Assembly (NCBI GenBank): GCA_030737835.1
Contig: CM060847.1
Coordinates: 22,864,876-22,928,875, forward strand
Reading direction: 5' to 3'
Source: Acorus gramineus
Lineage: Eukaryota > Streptophyta > Magnoliopsida > Acorales > Acoraceae
DNA length: 64,000 nt
A program made the position numbers and the translations under genes. A model generated the notes under the pieces. That model saw only the letters and a program-made list of their open reading frames with translations, was not told the origin of the DNA and searched no databases. Every line of letters starts with the position of its first letter. Within the stretch, counting starts at the first letter, position 1. Below, one piece after another: positions 1-11,787 of this stretch.

Positions 1-105
1 GTATCCGTTATCACTGTGCCTGTTCTGTGCATGAGGCCTGTTTCTCTTCAGATATACAATTCTACCAAGTAGGTTGCTGATGGTTGTCTGGTTTGTTCTT
101 GCTAG

Positions 106-1048
106 GTGGTCATATGCCTAATGTTGAGAAAGACAGTCCCACTTGTGAATTATGTTCAAGTAAGTCATGGCATTTCCATACGTAATTGAATGAACTTTTC
201 TTATTGAGCATATGATACAAGTGTTTCTGGTGCAATAATTTTAATGAGGAGCATGAAGTTTTAATGAAGAGTAATTTAATGTTAAAGATTATTCTTGTAT
301 TCAAAATTCCGCACAAAGTGATGTTGGAAAAGAAAATCTTGCTGAAGTGTATAATTTCCTTGTTATCCAAGATGGAATCACACTAGCGCTTACAGTATTG
401 CCTTGAGGGGAAAACTTAAAATGTTAGAGGCTTGTCAGCTATTTAATCAAGAGACATTGGAAAATATGTGCAATTCAATACTCTCTAGACCCACCTCTAT
501 CATTAGGACTGTCTTTGTAGATATTATGGTTGATTATCAGTGTATGGTGCATTTATGTCAAATTTAATTGACGTTGTATCTTTATGTGCAGGAGCATCAG
601 GAAATTTTTTGCCAATTGGTTGATCTCATTGGCATCACATCCATCATGGAGGTTGGTAATTGAAATGTAATTAAAATATTCTTATTGTGATTAGGTCTCA
701 GAATGCCTTATTGTTCACATTGTATTAATCAGATAGATCATAATGGTTTTTTTTTTTTTTTAAAAAAAAAAGAGGTAGGAACTTTTATTAATAAAAGCCC
801 CCAAAAAAAAAACAGAGACGGGAGATCTCCAATTACAAGAAAAGGAAAAGAAAATTCGATAAAGAACAGCCTCCCAATCGAAGAAGAATACAGTTAACTA
901 ACTCCTCGCACATAATGGTCGTGGTTGTGGTTTTCATTGAATAACTTTGCATTCACATGCAGTGATCAGTTTGTAATATCTTTTTACTTCTTTTTTATGA
1001 ACATTGAAATTTTACCACTTGAATATCTGCATCCATTCAAATGTTAGG

Positions 1049-1087
<39 letters not shown>

Positions 1088-4000
1088 AAGAGCTCAATTA
1101 GGAGTGGATTTTTTTTTGTTATGGAATGGTAGGCATAAGCCTCAATTTTATTCAAAATTAAGGATGACACTCCCAAAGCAAAGAAAGGTAGAGGAGAGCT
1201 CTACCGAAACACACAGGACCCCAAGACCTACTCCTCAATTACAAGTTTTTCCATCACATATAACACTCTACTTGCCCCTCCACGTGCATGAACCCGATCT
1301 TTGATAAAATTAATCACCATGTCCCAACCATTCTCCATATACACCCTAATAATTAGGAATGGATGTTAAAATAGGATTCATTGATTGTTTTTTTCACTGT
1401 TGCTAAGAATGCTATTCTGGGTTGATTTGTTGACGTATTAAATGAATCATTAGTTGTAGGAATTTGGGGATATATCTTGGTTATGGATCTTGCTGATACT
1501 ATAATATTAAGTCATTGACTATGCAGCAGAAGACTGGACCGGTATTTATGAGAATATTAAAATGTATATCATCTGTGATTTTGCGGGTTTAAGGCCTGTT
1601 TTGTAATACCTGTCATCCTGGGATAATGGCGTTAGTACTCCGAGTCCTTTCCTAATGTTAGGTCACTACAGCCCTAGGGTTATAAATATATTTATGAGAT
1701 TTAGAAAAAAAAGGCTATGATCATGGGGAAAAAATGGCTATGATCAGGGAGATATCTCATCTCATTTTCACTGTTTTATTTATTTTTCTATGGAGGCAAG
1801 GCCTTAATTTCCTCCTATGTTTTTGAAGTTTACTACTGTATTTATATAATCTTTTTTGTTTTGAAGAAAGGTAGATGATCTACCATGATTTGGTTAAATG
1901 CTGTATGACAAAGTTAAGTACAAAACAAAAAAATGAAAACATGAAGAAGAGAGAATCAGGTCACACGTGGTGTAGTAGAGAGACATCTACTACACCTGTG
2001 TCTTCCACATATACGCTACTTATTCCTCTTTAACAATTAGAACCCCCACAAAATTCACCCGACTTGTTATAGCAGTATAAAGCCTTCACTCCTTAATGAA
2101 TCTATTAGCACCTCCCAAATATTCTCATAATATGTTTACTACTTTTGAAAGCCACTTATTTTTTAGTCAACCAAGTATCCCACACCCCACGGGAACAATA
2201 GATTAGGAAATCTTGGCATTTTTGCTTGTCGCCTCCTTAATCTTTTCCCCGCCTCCCCACATCACTTCCAATGATCTGAAGCCAACATCCATACCAGTGG
2301 TCATCCCGAGATCCATCCACACAGGTCTAACCACTCTGCAATTACCAAAAAGATGCACCACTGATTTTGGGTCTTGTCTTCATTGAGGGCATGCCCTTGA
2401 GGTCCATTTTGCCCTACAGATACATCCCACATAAATGCTTGGATTTTGATTGGCACTTTGACACCCTGAATTTCTCTGGATTTTGCTTTCAGCTCTGGCA
2501 ACCCTTGCTGTTTCCATGCCACCTAACCCTGCCCTAACAGTATACTCCTCTTTGGTTTTGGTCACCACATTATTGCATCAAATGATTTTGCAACAGGGTG
2601 AAATCCCCTCCGTGATAACCGGTCAAAAACCTTCTTCTTCAAGTCAGTTACTTCACTGTAGATTTTAAAGGGAGTTTGAGTAGGTGTTTTATTTTTTTAT
2701 GATTTATTATCATTATTTGATGTAATTCAGTTGATGTTTTCCATTATATTCATTGATTTGTTGTTTGTTTTATTATTATTGGAGGATCCACCAATGATAA
2801 AACTGAATAAATTTAGGTTTTTGTGTTACATTTGGATTATGTATTTGTCATGTTCTATTTGTTTTCTACTTTGCTTGGTGTTTGATACACTATAACTTTG
2901 TCAACTTCTAATGGTTTATGGATTTCTTGACTCTCTTTTTTATATAGATATGTATGATATTATTTATTTATTTATTTATTGTTCTCCTCTCTGTGTCGGT
3001 ATCCTATTTTCAAAGTTTTCCATGTCCTTATGTCTGTATCCATATTCCATGTCTGTGTCTGTGCTGCGTAGGGTGTGTCATTATGAGGCATGCCCAAAGG
3101 CTGCCATAGTTTTTATCACCTTCATAAGGATCAAATGGACAAACATATCCTGAAGAGCAAGTCATTTTACTATTATGTTAATTTGTAATTTCAAGTGAGA
3201 TTTGGTTCCTGAATTTCCATACCCATGCAACCATGTCATTTTTTGTGCTTGTAATTTGGAATTCCTTCTTGGAACCAGAATTCATTTTTTTTCCTATATG
3301 TCCTTGTAAGCAGGTTTTGGTTCGGCTTATTGGTGCTGATGAACACATGTATGGCAGTTATATGGATACAATGCAGTGGTTGGATGATACAAATGTTCTT
3401 GAGATGATTGTAGATAAGTTCAGCTCATCAGTAAGTGGCTTGTTAGGTTTTACCAGATTAGAAATACATTTTATCTATTTCTTTTCTGTTTTCATGCTTT
3501 TCTAGTTGTTTTATATAAGTAGGTTGATTTCCAACACATCAAAAAAGAATACGAAAGCTTGAGATACAAGTATTAGGAGTGAACTTGCCTGCATTTTTTT
3601 TAAAACCAAAGGTGGTATCCACCAATTCTATTAAAACTGATGGACTACATGGTACAAAAGAGAAAAGGGATAGATAAAGAAGGAAATTATAATTAAAGGA
3701 GTGGCTCATAAGAAATGAACCACACTTGAACAACTCTAGGAGACTTATCACCACTAGCAAAACATCATTCTATGATGATAATTGCTTTCAGCCTTCAAAA
3801 GATGTTTTCACCAGTCCTTCAACAGGTAAACTAGGAGGAATAGCAAACCAAGCTTGGGGTTAGCCGGCTAGCACCAACACCCCCCCCCCCCCCCATCCAA
3901 TAAGGTCTGGGGGGCACTGATTGTCACACACACAACTAGGAGGAATATGTATTCTCGAAAGATAATTTGCTTTCTCAAATAAAATTTCCCTGCAATTATC

Positions 4001-7000
4001 ACAATCCAATTTTTATGGGTGACCTGGGATCTGGAATCTAAACATTTGATTTCCATGTTTTATGTAGATTGAAACCTATGGTGCAATTTAGTTCTCACTC
4101 ATTGCACCATATTATGTTTGGTTTCATTTTTATTTTATTAAAAAAAAAAAAACTGAAATATTTCATTGTTTTTCCGATATGTTTTATACTCTTATTATTC
4201 TTCTTAAAGCCGCACTCCTAGCCCATATTTGGTTCGAGAATTAAATTATTTTGAGATATATGACTATTCTTGTATAAATAAGGATAAAATGATTTTGTGT
4301 TTGGTTATGTTTTGAATCATTCTCATTGTGAAACGTAATATAAATTTTTTGTTGTTGGGATAAAATGTGAATAAAGTGTAGATAAGGATTTATAAAAGGT
4401 AAAAAAATGATCACAGTTGATTTGACAGTTGATTTATAAGAGGTGATGACAGTTGATTTAATAGTGGGCCCACATATTCTTTTGATTTGAATAACCTGGA
4501 GTAACTTAATTTTAATGGGCGGATGGAATCCATATACCACTTTATACTAGTTAATTCTGGCATACAGATTCTTATTTATTCCAGTCATCCAAACATCCAT
4601 AATGAAATTATTCCGACTAATTCCAATCTATTCTGGGCTTATTCTCGAACTAAACATGGGCTTGGTCCTTCCCTGTAATTTTTTTTTTTGGGATAAATTT
4701 GCAGCACTGGGACTTCCCTGTAAAAGTTATATTATTAAAATAGTCTTTGCATGCGTGTGAATTTAAATTCAACATATGATATAGTCATATGTTGTCTCAC
4801 CCATTGTTCTTTTGATGACATCATGAGCAGGATTGTCCTGAAGTACATGCCAATGCAGCAGAAACACTTTGTGCTATAATCCGATATGCTCCTACTGGGC
4901 TTGCTGCAAAAATTTCAAGCCCTAGGTGGCCTATCCTCTTTTGCAATATTTACCTCCGAAATTTTTAGCATTTACATCACCATTGTTATTTTGCAATTGT
5001 TTCTGACAGTGCATAATTTGTTTGCAGCTTTGTGAGCAGACTATTTCATCATGCATTGGAAGATTCTAGACCTAAATCAGTATTAGTCCACTCTTTGACA
5101 GTGTGCATATGTCTATTAGACCCTAAGAGATCATTATCAACTTATTATTATTCATATCGAGGCCAGGAAAGCGCTGGGTCATCAGTGATGGCAAATCCGG
5201 AAGCAATTGATGGCATGTTGGAGAGTCTTGGTAGGTTGCACCTTTCAATCGATTGTTAGAGTTTCCTTGCACCTGCTGGAAAACTAATTACAACTGGAGG
5301 AGTTTGTCGTCTTCGAATTATGAATATAAAGTGGATAGAATCTGGTCTCATCGCTTTGGAATAACCGTTCAAGTTGTAGCTCTATAAGAAGGCGTTATTT
5401 ATTTATGCTTGCTTTTTTGCTATTGCTTTATTGATTAACAAATATGTGATGTACTGAATTTACATAAAAAGAGTACGGGGTACTTGATACACCATTTTAA
5501 GGTTCTGTGAGAAATTAGTAATATGGACCTTGTGGAGGGGCATTCCTTATGTGCTGCCCTTTTCTGCTTGTCTTTCTTTTACTTGTGTTGTTGCTTTCAT
5601 GAATTTGCTAGACACTACACTTCATAAAAAAAAATTGTGAGAAATTAGTGTATTGTTACAAAACTCTGATAGGATGCGGCTTACGGTTATAAATCATGTA
5701 GGGTATAAGATATATGGTGAATTCAATTCCTCCAACCTAATAACAGTCATTTGCATTGTTTGAATATATGTGAGACTGGTCATTGACTTGTGGAGGCACA
5801 TTCAGAAATAATGAAAATGCTGAAGGTTTCTTCATCATTTACTTTCTTCTCAAGAATTGAAGTGATTGATTAAAAAATTCAGCTATCTAATAGTGGAATT
5901 CTCAAATATGCATTTGCACTTGTATGGCCTGAAATAAGTGGGAAACAGGCAATTTCGCTGTTGGTTGGCTTTATGATGTTGTTTGGTATGTATGATACTG
6001 AATATTACCTTCTTTTCTGTTGAAGTGTACAATGGATGGGACTCTTTTCAGCTTGAATATGACTTGGCCGCTGGGATATCATTCCACAGCATCTTATCAG
6101 GATTTAGACATTTATGCCTTTTTGAACTCAAGAATAATTGGAGCCTTCTTTTTCTTCTTCTTCTTTTTTTTTTTTGGGGGGGGAGCTAAATTTAATTAAT
6201 TATATATTCAGTATTCGTAAAACTTGAGCATCCACTTTTGAATGATGATTGTTGATGTTTTAGATTAGGACTCCTAGATGATTTTTGTTGTAAATCCTGC
6301 TTAGATCTCAAAATGATTCTTGTTATATATCTTTCCAGGGTGGAAGAAAAGGATCAAATAATTGAATGACTTGGAGCATCACAGCTGCCCATTAACCAGT
6401 CCAATCTGATGCATGGGTTGCAATAATTATTGTTTCATGAGTAAATCATGTCAAAGGCTTATTTTTTCCTGACTGAGCACCTAATGTTGTTCAACCAGCT
6501 GATCTGATAATACCTTGAAGATAAATGTCACTCGTATAACGTGCAGTCATGGACGTTGATCATTAAAATATATTTGAATGCCTTTCATATATGGAAGAAA
6601 CTAGGATCTTTGATGTCAGACTTTAGTTTTCATCTCTTCAAGTGAATGACATTTGGAGCAGGGATAAAGAACATGTTATTGCAGAGTGTAATTTCTGCTT
6701 TAGCGGATTTTTCGTCACAAAAATTATTATTGATAAGAGTGTGTGAAAGAGTGTCGTATATTGAGTCAATTGACAACTTATCATTGGGTTATGACAAAGC
6801 CCACAAAAAGTCGGTTACAATTTTATGGGTGATCATTTTCCTTTTATGATTGACTCCCTTGTTTTTGCTCTGAGTAGATATATTTCTCTCTGACTCATCA
6901 AACAGAAAGTTTATTATTGTTATTCATGGCAGGTGATCTGCTCAGGCTTTTGGATATCTCCTCTTCTGAGGTTATCTTGCCTACTACCTACGGGAATCTA

Positions 7001-10000
7001 CAACCTCCTCTTGGAAAGCATCGATTAAAGGTAGCGTATTTTCTGTCTTTGTTTTTAGTTAACCAAGTAGCTATATATCTGCCTATCTGAGTATTTTAAC
7101 ATACCATATTTGCTATCTTCACTTTCAGATTGTGGAATTCATTTCAGTTCTTATGGCCATTGCTAGTGAAGCTGCTGAGAAGGAATTGATCAGGCTAGGG
7201 GCCTTACAGCATATTCTAGATTTATTCTTTGAGTAAGTTGCACGTTTTTGTTTAAAGTATTTGAAAAACTATCTTCTACTTATCACGACGATTGTAGGTA
7301 TCCTTATAACAACTTTTTGCACCACCACGTGGAGAATATTATATCGTCATGCTTGGAGAGCAATAAATCTGCATTTACTGAGCATCTTCTCCGTGATTGT
7401 AATATTGTTGAGAGGATTCTTCATGCCGAAAAACATTTCACCTTGTCAGCTGAACCTAATAAGGTAGGGTTCTGTTGATATGCTGGTGATTCATCTCCTT
7501 CTGAAGTCTCTCGTTTTATGTTTTATGATCTGGTTTTCTGATTATGTTTATCCATAATGAAGCTAACTATTTTATTTATCACACACAAAATCTTCAGAAA
7601 AACCCAAAGGAGACAAGGCACTTCAATAGGGAAAATTAAAACAAATGAAGAATTGCCCATGCATAAGTCATACCAAAGGCTCACTGAGCTGTTCAATTAT
7701 CCAATGATAATTACCCCTTCTGACTAAACAATGGCTTTCACCAAATGTATTTTCCCAAGCTTTTAAATAACCTATCATGCTATGGCAACTTATCTCTCTA
7801 CTAATATAACTGAAGCTATATTTGCATGTACATCCCTTGTGAGTTGCCCATGCATTTCCACTAGCCACGGGTAATTACAATTCGCATCCTACTCAAATAC
7901 AGCTTAAAAAAAGTTGTGTCAAATTTACCACAAAGTTCAAAATGTTGTAATTAATGAAGTTTCTGTGTTTATGCCTGCAGCCAACGGTTTCTGCAGAAGG
8001 AAGATCTCCTCCAAGGATAGGAAACATTGGACACCTAACACGCATGTCTAACAAAATTGTTCAGTTGGGAAATATCAAAACAGAAGTCCAGGCACATTTG
8101 CAGGTTGGTTGGTGATATTGGTGTGTGTTTTTTTGAACGAGAATAATAATTTCAAATTATTAATGAATTGAAAGGATGTGCATTCATTGGTTGAGTTATT
8201 GTCATTTGATGAATCTTCGCAGAAATTGAACTAATGTGCTGAAGTAGTGTTTTATAATCCAATTAAGAAGAATACTGTGTAAAGAAAGAATGGAAACGTG
8301 GGGCAATAATGGTTTCCCAAGTGATTGGGTCAGTTAATTATGCGTTTTTCACTCTTTCTATGAATGAGGGGAGGTTTATGTGGTGGAATAGAGATTACAG
8401 GGAGAGCTGATTGACCCTGAGACTTGTTTTGATTTTTCTATTTTTGTTCTCGTGCTTTTGTTTTGTTTAATCATATCTATAGAGGTTCTTTTCTTTTTTT
8501 CTTTTTTTTTTTGGTACAAAGTGGTTTTGGTACCAAGTGGTCGCTCTTAGAATTTAAACACAGGACTTTGTCTTGTTCTGTCACTATTATCATGTGCCAC
8601 TTCCTCTCACCCAGCATATGAATGAGCTCTGTTTTGTTCTAAAGTAACAGTTTGCAAGTTTATCTTAAATTAGTAGCGACTTGATGACTGGCTGATTTTG
8701 CTAGAGGTCTGTTATTACTTGTGGGAGCGGGACTCCTTATGAGTCAGGGGAGCGCCCCCCCCCCCCCCCCCGGTATTTCTTGGAAACCGTAGAATTCCTT
8801 TTTTCCACTTTCCCTGAAAAGGTTGTTAATATGTCTTCCTGATTTTCTCCTGCATTTGATAGTTTTCTGTAATAAAACTATGGTGCTATCTTGTGTGTGT
8901 TGGGGGGGATGACATTTCCAGAAAAGTCTTTTTAATCTAACAGTAGTACTTGAATTCTGTCTTCATTTCTTTCAGGATAATGCTGAGTGGACTGATTGGC
9001 ATACGAATGTCTTACTTAAACGAAATGCGTTGGAGAATGTCTATCAGTGGGCATGTGGGTAGGTTTTTCGTTGCATATTGGATAAAGTTTTGCTATTATG
9101 ACACTTATTTTATTTTTGTCTATCCATATCCATTATATATATACACACACACATATATGAGACATGATTTGGTGAGGCCATGTGGCAGATGCGAACCGCG
9201 TATATACATCCCTTATCAAGGTATATGGGTCGATAAAGAAATCATATCAGCTCATTGAAGCATATACCTCAGTGGGCTATATAATTTCTTTATCAATGCA
9301 TATACCTCGATAAGGGATATATATGCATGGTTCGCACCTGCCGCATGGCCTCACCTAATGACTTATATATATATATATATATATATGCATACATACATAT
9401 ATTATATATATATATATATATATAAACACGTTTTATTTATGTCTATACATGTGAGAGTAGCACTCGAACCGCTGTCCTGAAGGAAGTGATACATCACTTT
9501 AAGCATATAATCATGGAACATGTCATTTTAGAAGTCTCTTTATATGTGTTTCGTTCTTTTGACGAGTAGAATTCTTGTGTATTGTTGGTATTAGAATTTT
9601 TTTTGAGGTTAACAAAATCATAGTCATATTGATGCATTGTGATTTGTGGTTATTAATCTCGCAACATGAATACATGATGTTTCTACTTTTTGTCTAATCT
9701 TCCATTGAGACTCTCCATTGAATCCATGGTTGTGTGGGTGATGCCTAAGCAGTTAGGCCGTCCATTAAGGCTTACGCATATTCTCGCACGTGGCCACGTG
9801 TAAGCATCGACCTTCTCTCTAGTCATAATAAATGAGTTGGGCAAACGCTTAATAAACTTGACTCATTTTTTGTAAGGGTTAAAAGACGTGTGAGTCCCTG
9901 AAAACATGCATAATCTCGTATAAGTCATTGCAAACTTGGGGTCGGACATATATGTCCTTTAAACTGTTATTGTTAGTAAATTTAGTGCTTGAGAATTTTC

Positions 10001-11752
10001 ATCCATCTTAACGGTATATTCTCAAAATATTCTATCCATATGAAATTAAATACTCATATAAGGCCATCTCTAGCCCTTACTCAAACATATACTTAAATTT
10101 CACTTAAAATTTGAATAAAAGCTTGGTTTGATATGATGTGTCTCCAACCATCACTTTGTGTTTTATTCAAATCTTTTAAAAATTTCACATCTTCTTCTTA
10201 TTTCCTATAAACATTTTCAAAGTTCTTTCATCAAACATTTTTACTACTCAATTTTTCTTTCCTTCAAAATATTTAAATTTAAAAATTATTATCATCCAAT
10301 TTTTTTTAAAAAAGGTAAAAGTAATATTTTTTTTTATTGGAGTAAAAATAAGAAGTTAAAAAACAAAGATGAAGACTTAAGAAAGAGGACCATTTTTATT
10401 ATTATTATTATTTCAAGGGATGGTGAAAATTTTGAGGGGTGGGAAAACATATAATATAATTAAACTAAAGGTGGAGTTGAAGGAAAAAAAATGTTACATT
10501 TGAAGAAAATGTGGAGATAAGGGAAAAAAAGAGATGTTAAAATTTGGGTAAAGATTTGAGTCTCCCTTGATTTGGGTAAAGATTTGAGTAAAAGCTTGAT
10601 TTGGTATAGGTATGGGTAAATGGTTGGAGAGGGTTTTGGGTGATTTTTACTCAAATTTAAGTTTGAGTAAATGTTTGAGTATAGGATTGGAGATGCTCTA
10701 AGTCCTTGAAAACACACAGAAAGTAAGTAAACCATTTTGCCCTTTATTTCATTATCACTTTTCTTCTCCCTTTAACCTTCCTCTCTCACATTCCCTCTCC
10801 CTCACTCTTCAACCCCTTCTCATATTCTTCCACGTCGGATTATCTTTGACGTGACAACACTCATTCCATGGCCGAATCAATTAGCATTTGTTAAGAGTTT
10901 GTGTACATACTCTTTTTTTTATGCATAATATAAATTAGATTTTCTCGCTTCAAAGAGTGGGTTGTGTGTGTGCATCAATAGTATTCATGTAAATTTTTGA
11001 GTAAAAATTGAATCAAATTTTAATTTGTTAAAGTGTGTGTTGTGTGAATGGGTAATATTATGAGAGATGAGAGATTTAATTGAATTGTTTGTTTGGAGAA
11101 AAAGGCTTTTTGAAGGGTCTAATAGTTACTTCACACTTAATAATGGTTGATGTAGGTGTTTGTGTGATATGTTTCATATTTGTAGGGACATATATGTCCA
11201 ACCCTAAGTTTGAAAGGACTTGTGTGAGATTATGCATGTTTATAAAGAATCAGGAGTCCTTAAAAAAAAATTGGTCAAAGACATGTGGAAGGGTATAGCA
11301 GTCAATTTACATTCATGGTTTATTTTAGTTAATGAATGTGATGGGACAAGAGTCTTAACTTTTCAAAATAAAAAATAAAAAAAAGTAAACCATGGGTGAG
11401 TTAATAATGGATAACGGGGATAATGGGATTTTTTTTTTGGATTATGTATGTCTTTGACTTATGTGAGATTATGCATGTTTGCAGAGACTCAATGTCTTTA
11501 ACCCTTTTTTTAATGATTGAGATTGAAAGTATAATTTAATCAAAACAACATAAATAGATAGTACCCACCAAAAAAACATAAGTAGATAGTTAACTTAATC
11601 GTTTTGATTATAAAAAGTAACATAACTAAAATAAGATAACCTTTTGCAATATATCATTCATTGAGTCATGTAAAGAAAGTCAAAATAATTATCTTAAACA
11701 TATTGTATAGAAAATTAAATAGTCATATGGGTCATGACCGATAGGGTATTAA

Positions 11753-11787
<35 letters not shown>

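Noticed and set aside
52-68. Possible 17-base micro-exon of the SAPS gene (AG before, GT after)
   Set aside because: The frame gives IQFYQ where the family has GYFSK; only one residue fits, so it is more likely chance and the true upstream exon lies outside the window.
3881-3894. Poly(C)/poly(G) runs here and at 8755-8771, 44376-44395, 54759-54774 as regulatory elements
   Set aside because: Long homopolymers beside A/T runs are typical of slippage and retroposon tails, and may be inflated by sequencing.
7668-7868. Reverse-strand 66-residue frame in a SAPS intron
   Set aside because: It could be a decayed retroelement piece, but I could not match it to any domain.
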